Assembly: GCA_948567375.1 (NCBI GenBank)
Contig: OX419756.1
Span: 28,250,552-28,314,551, forward strand
Length of the DNA: 64,000 bases
DNA from: Lunularia cruciata
Taxonomy: Eukaryota; Streptophyta; Marchantiopsida; Lunulariales; Lunulariaceae
Reading direction: 5' to 3'
Both the position numbers and the translations under genes were made by a program. Of the stretch, positions 33,610-45,109 are shown piece after piece (positions within the stretch are counted from its first letter, which is position 1; every line of letters begins with the position of its first letter). The notes beneath the pieces are model-generated. The model was not told the origin of the DNA. It ran no database searches and worked only from the letters and a program-made list of their open reading frames with translations.

Positions 33610-35069
33610 TAACTCAAAAGATATGGAAGTTGTGAAACCAAATTAATCAGAAACAACAATCAACCATTATCTTTAGCTCACTATCTTCTCAAGAAACACA
33701 ATAGTTGTTAATGAAGCTTGAACATATGAGAATGGTCAAACTATAATCTTTCTAGGTGCAAAAAGTCTTTCATTATGTAGTTTCAATCCCTTGATGTGTC
33801 ACTTTTCACCACTTAAAATTGGAAGAAAATTGTTCTAACCTATAGTGGATTCACAAGATTTGTGACCCAAAAGCTCACTCACAATGGAGAGTGCTCAAAT
33901 CTTCAAACAAGCGTTATAGATTTCATCAAAGCCTTGCATGACTACAAGAGTACAAATTTCACAATCAAATCAAAGTTCTACCATCTGAGTGCTACACCTT
34001 ATTCAAGATGAAAATCAAGAAAATAAACTAAAATTGGTCTTGACTAACCCCAGACCGGTATAGCCTAGTTGACAATTGATAGCAAAAGCGTGTTCTATAT
34101 AGGTAATGTAAGAGAAGAAAAAATTGATGCTAATAGAAACCATAACCCTCTATTTTGAGGTCACACACAATGGACTAAGTTATGAATTCCATAGATGGTG
34201 ACATCCGATGAGTATTAATCTGCAAAAAGAAGACAAATAGAACAAAGGAATCAGTTTTGCAGATAGATAAGCTTGACATGATGGAAAATCAAATTGGATG
34301 AATGATTGGGGGATTGTCATCAAGACATCCGAGCAGAGCACATTGCAAATGACAAAAAAGGAAAAATTAAAATATAATCTTAAACCCTTACAAATGAATA
34401 TCTCAAGTGAGCTCAGACCCTTGAAACTGTATGGCCAAGGACAACATTACAAATTATAGAAAATGGATATACTTGGTGTTACACGGAGTAAAGTCAATTT
34501 CAAAATCAAGAATATAAATGCAGACTATAAATCCATGCTTTCTTCTTTAATTGATAGATTTGAAGATATCCATGATGTGGTTCTAAGATTCTAAGAGCAT
34601 ACTCATTGGTTCTAAGATTGTAAAAGCATACTCATCTCTAAGTTGACATCATAGATGCTTAAGCATATTGGTCCAACAAACCAGCAACAACCATAAAAAT
34701 CTGATTTGGAAGAAATTGAATATCCAATAACAACAAATATATCCTTGACAAGATGAGCAAGAAATAGAAATCAACTCAAACCAAAAAACTTCCACCACTC
34801 AACTATATCCTTTCAAGCTTGGTCTAGTTTCCCTATGATTTTTAGATAGCATGAAGCCTTTTCCTGATCTTCATCTTCACTAGGGTGCACTCATCAAGTC
34901 ATATATTTCTCTTTTGGTATTTATATTGATTTGTCTAAGCTTTTAAACTAAATATGCTTAATAGCATACTCATTAACAAGATTCTAATGAATATTTTGCA
35001 CAAACTAAATATATTTTTTGGAATTTTACCCAAACTATCTTTATTTTTAGCTCCAAGTGAGGATACATG
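33610..35069. other. AT-rich DNA, no gene supported
   Basis: Contains only short open frames. No transposon, RNA or gene motif could be recognised between the tandem array and the hAT-like relic. Confidence 0.4.
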
Positions 35070-36240
35070 TCACATTGAAATTGGTGATGTTGTAAAATAC
35101 TGATCTTTAAACTTTAGAAGTTTAACCTTTATTGCTATAGCTACAATTGTTGTTTGTGTGTCATAAATCCAATACAACAATTCCATGAGATAGTGCTCTT
35201 GCAATGCCCAAAAAGAGAATTCAATATAATCAATTGGAGATATTGTCACATAGGATCTTGATGAAGCTATATTAGTCATGATTTTTCAATACAAAGAAAG
35301 TCTAAAACAGATTCAAGTACCCACCATTCCATATGGGATATTACACACTAACATTGTAGCAAAAAATTGACCCATATTGCACAATGCCTCAAAAAAATAA
35401 TGTAACTTGTAGCAAGAATTCACCATTGTAAATAATAAATTCTATTCTTTTCCACAATTGAGACCAAGAGTATCAAGAATATGTGTGTGTTCCAAATGAA
35501 CTTAAATTGAAAAAATTTCCAACCGCATCATTCTTATATTGAACATGCTTCAACATATCATGCATTTTGTTGATGTTGCCTTTCACACATTTCTTTGTGT
35601 CTTGAAAAAACAATTGATCACATCACATATGCAAAAAATATGAAAGTGTTAATGCATCTACTATGGATTTGATCATTCACTATTTTTTCCAATCATTTCA
35701 TTGCATTTGGCATTTCAACACCATTGTTGCTAGTAATACACATGATGTTGGTCAATAAGCTGAACTTGTGCAATATTTCAAATACAATATTGCTATTAAT
35801 AGTTGCATTATGAGGAGGTGGAAAATAATTTAATGCCAAGATTTCAGACTGGAGCTGCCAATTTTCATTCACCCAATGAACCATGACAGCAATATAACCT
35901 AGATATACTCTTGATGACCAACAGTCCAGAGAAAGCCAAAGCAAGAATTTACCTCATCTAGTAGCAAAAAGAATTTTAAGTTGGCAGCAATAAACTCATC
36001 CTCAAGAGCACTACCAAGTGTTTGTTGAGGGGATCCCCCTCAACAATTCAACATAGTGTTGATTTTTGAGATTTGAAGGATGATTTTTTTTATGGCAACA
36101 AATGATTATTTGACATCTACAATCCAAAGCACAAGAACTTTCAGCACTTCTACCCATCATTCAGCATACGTAATATCATGTTGAACCAACACACTAATAT
36201 TAGACAATGTCTTTTGCTTAGGGTCTTGAGCCACCCCCAC
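35070..36240 (-). pseudogene. hAT-superfamily transposase relic
   Basis: The minus frame 35944-35693 reads L-S-L-D-C-W-S-S, then W-x-L-Q-S-E-I-L, F-P-P-P-H and I-T-S-N-N-G-V-E-M. This order (W-T-S; W-x-L-x-S; F-P-H; T-x-D-N-A-x-N-M) is typical of hAT/RICESLEEPER-type transposases. A catalytic-region Asp appears replaced. Upstream, 36240-35950 has L-V-Q-H-D-I-T-Y and F-V-A-I broken by stops. Downstream, pieces to 35070 have no clear hAT motif and no dimerisation block was found. The 5' part may run into the assembly gap at 36339. No terminal inverted repeats were identified. Confidence 0.55.
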
Positions 36241-36338
36241 AATATTTACTAATTTTATGGGTAACCTTGAGATAATGCATAAGAATACCACTTATACATG
36301 CTATATGCCAGCTAGCCAGTTCTCAGTTTTGGTGAGCC

Positions 36339-36538
36339 NNNNNNNNNNNNNNNNNNNNNNNNNNNNNNNNNNNNNNNNNNNNNNNNNNNNNNNNNNNNNN
36401 NNNNNNNNNNNNNNNNNNNNNNNNNNNNNNNNNNNNNNNNNNNNNNNNNNNNNNNNNNNNNNNNNNNNNNNNNNNNNNNNNNNNNNNNNNNNNNNNNNNN
36501 NNNNNNNNNNNNNNNNNNNNNNNNNNNNNNNNNNNNNN
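36339..36538. other. Assembly gap (200 N)
   Basis: A run of exactly 200 N, likely a placeholder of unknown true length. Open frames that cross it are meaningless. Confidence 1.
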
Positions 36539-36800
36539 AACTCTCTTCTTTGTTCTTTCCACATCTATTCATGGTTTCTTCCTTCAGCAATCTTGCAATG
36601 AGTCTCTTACCAGTTCACTATTATATGGCAATAAGTTGTGGAAAATTTCAAATAATCTTGGTGATGATTGAGGAATACTTTATTCTAACACCAAGGTTAC
36701 TCAATTGACTAGTGAGAGTTTCTACTTTGCCAATAAAACCAGCATCTCTTCTCCCAACATCATCTGCAACTGAAAAAAGAATATGCTTGTTGGAGAATAT

Positions 36801-36980
36801 GCTTGTTCTTTGAAGCACATTGTTCATGCAACATAAACACTCTACTACACATCTCGTTTGTGGTTTTACAATTGATCAAGCTTTGTTGAAAAATGTGCTT
36901 GTTCTTTGAATTGATTGCTCATGCAATGTAATTAATCTACTCCACATATGGTTTGCAATTTCACAATTGATCAATCTATG
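36801..36980. repeat. Imperfect tandem duplication, unit about 90 bp
   Basis: Copies 36801-36896 and 36897-36980 share GCTTGTTCTTTGAA, TTG-TCATGCAA, AATCTACT-CACAT and ACAATTGATCAA in order. Close to the hAT relic and possibly part of the same element. Confidence 0.7.
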
Positions 36981-37980
36981 TAAATACATGTCTTCTATGG
37001 CTGCATATATGTACATTTTTACAGCATTGTTCTTGCACTACCAATTGGTTTGTCCTCCATCTAATATGGCTTGTTCTATAGTCTCAGTCCTATTAATGAT
37101 CCTTGTAAATCTATTTGAATTGAAGAATATAATCATATGGAATTTACAAATCAATAAATTTCCCCATTGAATTGAATAGACTAATGTGTGTTATGTCTCT
37201 CATGTCGTTCCATGTTCCCACTGTGTCCCAATCTACTTTCATATATGAAAGATCTCTTCTAGTCTCTCAATCTATCTAAATTCTACAGCGAGAACAAACT
37301 TCTATCCCTCTTGACACATTGGAAGATGTGAACTTTAACTTGTTAAAAACTGTCATGAAACTGATCATCAAATTTGTACATCAATTACAAAACATATGGA
37401 ACACTAAAGATATACAAAGCACTTTTTCCATCTTCGTCTTATTGTAAATCCAGTCGCATGAAATGAGGAATGAAATACCTGCAAGTTAGTATACAAGTTC
37501 TAAACTAATGGAATACTTGGTCTCATTGTCTGTTCTTACCTCATTGTCTATCGTCTGTTCTTACCTCTTCAGATTGTTACTCACACATCCCATTGCTCAA
37601 GCTTTCTTGACTATGCCACCACCATCTAGATGGAATTAACTAAATGCTATCTGAAATGGAAGACCTAAATACTCTAACACTAATTGACATTGCAGCCAGT
37701 TGCTATATACAAACCCTAACACTGTAGTATTACATACTATATCAATGCCACATGTCTACCATATGAATTGTACTTTCAACATAATTGATCCCGTTTGCAT
37801 GTTTCTTCGTCCAGTTCATGAGTTCATGCTAGAGACTCTGAATCCTACTTGATTTTTACTTCATGTAAATGATGGTCTTCAAACCACGCCTCGCAAAGCA
37901 GGTGTAAGGTACATGGTTCTCCTAAAGTCAAATTTTGAAGCTTTTTCAGTGTCATTCAATCTGAAGACCGGTTTCTTTGT
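36981..37980. other. Intergenic, no gene supported
   Basis: AT-rich with short frames only. A local direct repeat of CATTGTCTRTCGTCTGTTCTTACCTC type lies near 37528-37570. Confidence 0.4.
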
Positions 37981-38208
37981 TTAAAGTACACAAATATAGG
38001 AACGCAGCTTGACTGACTTTTCGTCCAGAAACGTAATCTCCGAAGTCTTAAGCTGGCTTCCAAACTGTTGTAGTTTTAAGCAAATCCTTTTCACCACCTT
38101 GCCCACCTGTTTAGATTCCCTTTCCAAAGCTTTGTCACAAGTAATCAACTCTATGCCTCCAGAGTAACTCTTCGAACGAAGGGTGCCATAGGGACTAGAA
38201 GTAATCAC
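37981..38208 (-). CDS. Uncharacterised short frame, possible exon remnant
   Basis: A 75-residue minus frame with a balanced, non-repetitive composition (a Lys/Glu/Val-rich middle, A-L-E-R-E-S-K-Q-V-G-K-V-V-K) in more GC-balanced DNA than its flanks. I do not recognise it. It may be a fragment of a gene broken up like the nearby LRR pseudogene, or may be chance. Confidence 0.25.
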   Translation of the reverse strand: MITSSPYGTLRSKSYSGGIELITCDKALERESKQVGKVVKRICLKLQQFGSQLKTSEITFLDEKSVKLRSYICVL

Positions 38209-39031
38209 CCTGGACTTCGAAGTTTACATTCCCACACGAATGCGATGCTACAATTTGACATACTAATCTTCAGAGTTAATTTTCAGTGATCCCTGGGGAC
38301 GTGCAACGTTTTGCGCGGTATCCAAACCGTAAACTGGACACGAAAGGAAGATATATAAGAAGATTTTGACTAGGATGCCTGCGCATATTCCTCAAAGAAG
38401 AACAGCAAAGGATTTCAAGGAAGTTCTTCTGGGGATTTATCGATGCCACATCAGCTCAGAGATGGTCGGGACTAACTTGCAATTCCTGTGTAAAGTTGTA
38501 ATAAATACTACTTCACGAGATCCACGGACCTACTGTGATATGCTGCCCTTACTCGCGATCGCTCGTTTCTATGCAAAGATAGCAAAGATCATAGTTTGAC
38601 GTAATTCAGGCGCATTGAGGTTTCTTCTAGCCAAATGATTGTTTTGAATCAAGTCGCTAAGCAGCAGCTCCGTGATTTTCACTAAAATGCTTGGATCCCC
38701 AACTGGCTTGATCCCCAGCTGGCTTCTATAAATAATAGGATAACCTTTCTGAGGTGGATTGGTGACAAGAGTCCAATAAATTGAACATCACTGGTGGGCT
38801 TTGTCGTTACATCCGTGTGTACGTACTGACAATGACTAAATCTGTTGAAGTGTTGGGACGTTGTGAGCGTCATTCATACTATAACGACCTCTGAACTTTT
38901 TTTCGGGTTCAATCGATGTTCCAATGAACAAAAGCTCAATCAATTCAAGCCAGATCCTAGTTTCTTAGGTCTTAGCTCTATGCCCTTCCTTAACCGGGAT
39001 GGACGAACTCACAGACAGATGATTCATTCAT

Positions 39032-39903
39032 TTGCTTGAGACTGTACTGACTAAGTTGAAGGATGATCCAAACTTCCGAGTCGATGATCAGTCAGTAGAG
39101 GATTTGTCACAGGCACTCCAGGAGGAAGACAGACTGCAAATAAGAGACTTCGCGTATGTCAGTGGGAAATTGCTGGGGAGAGGAGTAGTATCAATGCGAC
39201 CTCTCGTACATCTGAAGGCTGTAGGTTGTAATGACAGATGCTACCGGGAGGGTTGTGCAGATTGTTGGAGCATGTTCGAAACACTTGTTTCAGGACATTT
39301 GCCGAACTTGAAGTCTCTGGCTCTCAGCACCACGTCACTGCATTCACGTTCGTTCCCCAATATGGAACAACCACTACTTCTTCAACGAATCTTGGCTGCC
39401 GTCGTAGGAGAGAACTTGTCAATATTACGCGTTTCAGAATTAGAGGGTAATATATTGCCGGAGGAGGGCATGGAAGCGTTGCTCCACTGCCTTGTCTAGC
39501 AAGGTCGATTACCTTCTCTGAAAGTTGTCCGACTTCGTTATACATCTGTCGCTGGTTTGGGGGATTCAAAGTAGCCATGAAAGCGGGTCATCTTCAGGAT
39601 GTAGAAGAGTTGACACTCAGAGGAAGTCTCGCAACAGACGATGTTTTGCTGGGTTTCGCGGACGGACTGGGATCAGGCAAGGTCAAGAAACTCCAAACAT
39701 TGGATCTTCTTTATAACCCGGGAAAACGATATGGACTGAGAAGACTAGCCATAGCTGTCCAAGAAGGATCTCTCCCACAATTTAGAACACTCCGTTTACA
39801 ATGTAAGGAGCGTGGGCAACTTCTCTCTGAAATTACCAATGAAATTTCATTTGAATTTGATATTGAGAAGTACATTCTTCCTTGGAATGTGGATGCTCCT
39901 TAA
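39032..39903 (+). pseudogene. RNI/LRR-type protein pseudogene fragment
   Basis: Two plus-strand frames carry ribonuclease-inhibitor-like LRRs. In 39032-39499 are G-H-L-P-N-L-K-S-L-A-L and L-S-I-L-R-V-S-E-L. After an in-frame TAG at 39497-39499 come L-P-S-L-K-V-V-R-L, then, in a shifted frame (39577-39903), D-V-E-E-L-T-L-R-G, K-K-L-Q-T-L-D-L and L-P-Q-F-R-T-L-R-L, ending at a stop. The L-P-x-L-x-x-L-x-L spacing is like the LRR part of the ROCO relic at 10.0-10.5 kb, so both may come from ROCO-like genes, but no Roc or COR follows here. At least one stop and one frameshift (39540-39577) break it. Confidence 0.55.
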
Positions 39904-39916
39904 ACTTTTGATTTGA

Positions 39917-40314
39917 ATAATGGGGAATTTTCCGAAATGCCCTACTTAAAAAGAATATTCTCCAAAATGCACCATTTTCATTTTAAACTTTCACCCCTAT
40001 ACTCTATTCCTTTCTCCACACTTGTCCCTTTTAATACAAAGAATCCCACCATTCACCATATAAAGTAGAAATAAAAGAATTTTACTGTATCTCATAACAT
40101 GTGAAAATCGCGTGTGCTGTTGAGGATCTCTACCATGTTAAGTTGGGTACTTTTGTTTCTCCATGTGTTGATATTGCAAAGATATTGTCCTGGCGCTATG
40201 GCATGAGTTGAAGTTGTCAAGGGAGGAGGGGATTTTGGTTATAACTTTGGCTGCATGGGGTATTTTGGAGAATACTCTTTGTAAATAGATTAGTTTGGAA
40301 TATTCCCATTTAAA
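39917..40314. mobile_element. MITE-like element, about 400 bp, with inverted terminal repeats
   Basis: The left end (39917-39977, with AATGGGGAATTTTCC and ATATTCTCCAAAATG) is the imperfect reverse complement of the right end (40254-40314, with TATTTTGGAGAATA and GGAATATTCCCATT). The arms are about 55-60 bp and the centre is noncoding. A perfect target duplication could not be confirmed. It sits directly after the LRR pseudogene stop. Confidence 0.7.
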
Positions 40315-40463
40315 TATTGAGAATGTACTTATTTAAAATGAAGATACAAGTTATATTTTATAAGATATGTATCTTAACACCATTGATACATGTATACTCT
40401 ATTGGGATGTTTTGTTTGGTATTGGAGGAAGTTGAAAGATATTGTTTATATGGAGTTTTATTA

Positions 40464-40833
40464 AGGTTCTACATTAGTCATAATTAGTTAGATTGAGTCA
40501 TTGCTAAGATAAAAGTGACCTTACTTTAGAGGAAGTTGAAAAATTGAGCAACCAATATTTGTATTCTAGTTAATACATAGATTTTAACCAAGCTTTTACA
40601 TTAGCCATAATTGGTTAGAGTTATTCATAGCCAAGATAAAGGCGACCTTATTTTAGAGGAAGTTGAAAGATTGAGCAGTCACTAGTTTGCATTCTAGTTA
40701 ATATATAGATTTTAACCAAGCTTCTTATTAGCTATGATTAGCTAGAGTTAGTCATAGAAAAGATAGAGCTAACCTTATTTTAGAGGAAGTTGAAAGAGTG
40801 AGCATCATGTTTTGTATTCTATTGTATTAATTG
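40464..40833. repeat. Tandem array, 3 copies of about 115-128 bp
   Basis: Units 40464-40589, 40590-40717 and 40718-40833. Each has AAG-TT, ATTAG-CATAATT-GTTAGA, AAGATAAA, GACCTTA, TTTTAGAGGAAGTTGAAA and GTATTCTAGTTAATA. Noncoding. Confidence 0.85.
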
Positions 40834-41837
40834 TATATTATTCCTAGATGTTTGGCTTTGAGGAAAAATTTCACATGCACTTTTGGTACAAATTTTTCTA
40901 TAATCCAAAGATAACCCATGTGAAGGAATTATTTACCTAACTATTGGATCAAGATGAGATCATCGACTTATGGGATTATACCCATGGCTTTTTGCCTAAT
41001 ACATTGAGTTACTCTAATAATTAGTAAAAGATTTGTGTAAGTATTTCATAAGTTTATAAACTAGAATTGAAGAGGTACTCATCATCCTTTCATCTACATT
41101 TGCAACTATCTCTCTCACTGAGTTCTCTAATGAACAATGGTTTGAATCTTGGAGATGCTTTGGAGTTTTAGCCTTGGAGGAATGTGATAGAGTTGGTCTT
41201 TGACTTCTTAGTCCATTACCTTAATAGCCATCAAATATTCATCTTGATTGAGAGACAAGCTGGTTCACAATATAATACATGGAAATTTACACAAATACCT
41301 CCAACAAGTTGTAAAATTGTAGAAGTACCCCTAACAAACTATATATTACCAAAATACCCTTGGTTGGTACTGGACCGGGCCATGCTAGTTTGCAGGAGAG
41401 GACTTTTTGGTTCCTACATGCTGAAATAAAGGATATGAACCAAAAACTCAAGATCAATTTGACAATGGTCTCTATAACTATGATTTGATTTATGTCAGCT
41501 TCATCACATGATTTCACAAGTAAGAAAGTTCTTCTCAATGTGCCGTCACCATTCTCTAGTTCATTCAATAAAGATTTTCATTTCATGACTTATAAAGATT
41601 TTGTCTTCATGACTTATTCCTTCCATAGTGATCTCTTTTCCATTGCTTATCCTTCTCCAAGTGATAAGGACATCATTTTGTATGCTTGTTGCAAAGCTCA
41701 GTATTCAAAAATCCAACTCCATGCAGTTGTTTTGAGACAAGATCAAAGCTAGACCTAAGTGGGAGTTTCAAGTGAGCTCAAATTTAGCAATTAGGTGGAA
41801 AAAGGCATGTTTTTAGAATTTAATCATCTTGAATAAT

Positions 41838-42103
41838 CCTTCAACTGGTTGCATTTAGAAATTTGGTTGCAAGTTGTTCAATTATAGCTATTATTTAATA
41901 TGAGATGCTACTTTTGTATGCTTAATGAGTTTCCATAGATCCAATTGTAGATTATATGTTGGAAAGACAGAATGATCCTACCATTGACTTCTATACTTGA
42001 CTATCATCATTCTAAAATAGAAGAATTCATTAGCTCAAGTGTTAAGACAATCTTCACCTATCAATCACCACAATCAAACTGTAGGATGTTGGATTTTGTC
42101 CCC
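41838..42103. repeat. Direct duplication copy 1 inside the 1.4-kb element
   Basis: Matches 42223-42490 in the same orientation. Shared blocks include GGTTGCATTTAGA, AAGTTGTTCAAT, GATTATATGT, GGCTATCATCATTCTA-like, CCTATCAATCACCA and GGATGTTG. Confidence 0.85.
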
Positions 42104-42222
42104 AATTAGTAACATGTTTGGCAATCAATGACTATAAACAAGAAGGGAAATTTCATCCCCCGGGTTTCAAAATCTACTAAGTATTTCTCATTATTTTTTG
42201 CAATTTAATTCTCTTGGAGGGT

Positions 42223-42490
42223 CCTTTAGTTGGTTGCATTTAGACAAATTTGGTCATAAGTTGTTCAATAATAGCTACTGTTTGGATACAAGGTGCTACT
42301 ATCATATGCTTAGCAAATTTCCACATGTCCAGTTGCAGATTATATGTATGAAGGTAGAATGATACTACAAAAAACTTGTATATTTGGCTATCATCATTCT
42401 AATGTAGAAGAATTTATCTCCTCAAGTGTTTAGAGAATCTTTGCCTATCAATCACCAAAGTAGAATCGGAGGATGTTGAATTTTTTTCCC
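42223..42490. repeat. Direct duplication copy 2 inside the 1.4-kb element
   Basis: Second copy of the 266-268 bp repeat, offset by about 385 bp from the first. The two copies have diverged by substitutions. Confidence 0.85.
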
Positions 42491-42655
42491 TTAAAGAAAC
42501 CAAAAACTGCCAAGGCCAGGCATGGTCCGGTGCCCACCCTTGGCCCTTAATCAATGAAGGGTATCTTTTTAATTAATAGTTTGTCATGGGTAATTTTGCA
42601 ATTTCATAATTTATTTGTGTAAATTTTCATATAATATAAAGTAGAGTGATCATGT

Positions 42656-44032
42656 ACTTAGGCCTAGATATGGTGTTAGTTAAGGATTGGTGATAGTGTC
42701 ATGCAGTTAATTAGTGTGGAAAACTTAATGTGAAACTTCTCAATTTAATGATAACTATTAGACCAAACAAAACCAAATCATAACTATTAGTGAACTCAAT
42801 CAACACATATAGGAAATCTCTTTTACATTCCATTTGAAGGTTTCTAAAGTATTCTAGTATCCTAGGAATATTTCAGATTATGTCTTTTATTTGCTTACAT
42901 TTTTTTAAGACACTAACAAGGTTCATTGATGTTTATTTGGGCAGAGATAAGGTGAATAGTAGGTCTAGAATAAGTTTGCTTTTCTACTTGCTAGATTTGT
43001 TATGACTTAGAAAAGCAAGAAAAACCTATATTTTTGCTCTCTTCTACCTTTTGTACAGAGAGTGAAGAAGTAGAATATTAAAGACAATATAGCTCAATTC
43101 AAGAATCTAATTTCATTGCAGTAGATGTTGGAAGATCTAGGAGAAATAAAAACAAAGTCTATTGTTATTTTCTCAAATAATATGAGTAACTTTTTCCTTT
43201 GCAACAACCAAATCTATTCTGTTGAGATGCAAGTCACTTCATTTATGAGAAGATACAATCTAGAGAGATATCTACAACTTGGTTATGTATTGAGAATATT
43301 TTGATTAGTATTATTTATTTTTAGACAAGAGAACATATTTTCTCTTATCTAACAAGCAGTTCAAAAGAACTTGCTTTGTTGTTCTAATTTCACCTACCTC
43401 ACAAAGAGATGTTAAATGAAATCGATTTACTTGTGTCCCTTTGTATGTATGTAAATATCTCTTTGCATTCCCTTAGATATATGTTAGTTTCATTTTATTT
43501 TGAAATTTTATTTTATTACTACTTTACAAATTGTACTTTCTCATTAATCTCAATGAGTTTTCTATATTCTTCATGTATTTATTTATGAGCTAGTGAGTAA
43601 TAATCCAATCACTATAAACAAATTTGAAAAAATGGTGATGTTACTTGCTTCTTGATTTTCTTCTTGGTGTTTCTTTTACTTTGATTTTCTTGTGAATTTT
43701 TCTTTGTATTGGGGTCTATTGTGAGCTTTAGTTAGAAAGAGACTAAAGCTCACAACAAAAAAATCACTCCATTTTTTGTGAAGATGGAATGTAATGCTTT
43801 AATTACATAAATGTCCACTTAGATTTACCATCAGATTTCATTTTACTCAATAACATAAAGGCTCCGGAGTAGAATTAACTATATCTAGTAAAGCGTTGTC
43901 TTCAAGAAAGATAACAAAGAACAATATTCATATGTTTTTACTAACCACTAGACAAAAATTTATTTTGGAACCAACTAAAGGTGGAATACTTACCTAGCAA
44001 GAGGAAACATTACCAATAGTATATATTGGAGC
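42656..44032. other. AT-rich intergenic DNA
   Basis: No gene supported. The only clear structure is the 14-bp stem hairpin at 43719-43755. Confidence 0.4.
43719..43755. repeat. Perfect 14-bp inverted repeat with 9-nt loop
   Basis: TTGTGAGCTTTAGT and ACTAAAGCTCACAA flank TAGAAAGAG. No T-run follows and no gene ends nearby, so I do not call it a terminator. A small MITE relic or hairpin is possible. Confidence 0.8.
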
Positions 44033-44365
44033 ATGGCATCCAATGGTCACTCATTTAGCAAATATTTTTTTGCACAAGGGATTTTTTTTTTGTTTGGACC
44101 TATCACAACAGTGGATTTACGCATAATGCCTTTCAATTATATCTTTGTTTGGCTTTCAACTTATTCCCAAGCCTTGCATGCACGTCACTTCCCGAGTTTA
44201 TTGACCATTTCTCTAGACTCTAGGAAGATTCAAGTGGATCTCAATGAGCATAAGCACACTAACACACTTACCAACATCCTCATTGATGCACCTCTACCTA
44301 ACTAACCTATGATCTTCTCTTGTGAGGGGAAAGGCTATGGAGCCTAACTCTAGGCTTTACCCTTG

Positions 44366-44760
44366 ATTGACAACTTCCGATTTAATTGTAAAGAGTTTAC
44401 CACAACACTATGATTGAGGTTGGGTCTCCTAGCTCCAGCTCTCATAGGGCTTCTATACCAATGCGCATGTGGTTGACCATATGACATGTATGGGATATAC
44501 TTCTTAAGATGTGCAATAGGTGGACATCCCACCATACTCCATGATGCAATTTGTGATACAATAGTTCAAATGTTATGAGCTACATGGGCCCAGGTTTAGA
44601 TTGAGCGATGGTTGGATCTACCAAGACCACCTATCTATCGGGTGCAAGTAGATATTGTTACTTTCACGGATGCTCTTCACACCTTGCATAATGTGATGGT
44701 AGCAAACACAATATGAGCAGAGTCATTGGCATGGGCAGGCATTCAAGCATGAGCAATAGT
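44366..44760 (+). pseudogene. Reverse transcriptase C-terminal (zinc-binding) fragment, probably non-LTR type
   Basis: One plus frame, interrupted by a few stops, reads L-R-L-G-L-L-A-P, then C-A-C-G-x-P-Y-D-x-x-G-I-Y-F-L-R-C-A-I-G-G-H and, after a short gap, H-D-A-I-C-D, followed about 35 residues on by V-D-I-V. The C-x-C-G...D-x-x-G-x-H-x-L-x-C-x-x-G-G...H-D-x-x-x-D layout is the C-terminal tail of many LINE-like reverse transcriptases, followed by a short β-strand with V-D-V. Here the usual His after G-I has become Tyr. The RT palm itself is not found upstream. Assignment is by motif memory, not a search. Confidence 0.5.
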
Positions 44761-45109
44761 GACCATTGCCTCTAGGGGCAAGGAGTACCAATCACTACAC
44801 ACCTTGGTTATCCTTGGATACCTTTGTCTCTCTAGCTATTGAGATTTTAGGACACCTATATCACCAATTTGATGGTCTCCCTCATGGATTTGCTTGAGGT
44901 TCTTTGCAGAGGAGTAGGGCACTTGATGTCTCTCCAACCATGCTTACATCCTATTACCAATAGCATGTATCTATTACTTGCAATGTGCTCAGGCTTTGGG
45001 TCTCCATTAACAAGATGCTACAATATACATACCAGCATGGCTAGAATACTCCTTCCCCACTTACAAAACATACAATTGGAATATCTCTACCACATAACTG
45101 AAGAGTAGA

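Larger units (their letters stand above)
41267..42655. mobile_element. Non-autonomous inverted-repeat DNA element, about 1.4 kb
   Basis: The left arm (about 41267-41415) and right arm (about 42497-42655) are imperfect reverse complements over roughly 150 bp. Paired blocks include GGAAATTTACACAAATA with TATTTGTGTAAATTTTC, ACAAACTAT with ATAGTTTGT-like sequence, AAATACCCTT with AAGGGTAT, and GGACCGGGCCATGC with GCATGGTCCGG. No transposase frame lies inside. Long TIRs and no coding content fit a foldback or Mutator-like non-autonomous element. Target duplications were not found. Confidence 0.65.

Noticed and set aside
36257-36601. Open frames crossing 36339-36538
   Set aside because: They run through 200 N of an assembly gap and have no real sequence.
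3331-40833. Common origin for the three tandem arrays of similar period
   Set aside because: The units at 3331, 33081 and 40464 share no blocks by eye; only period length is similar.
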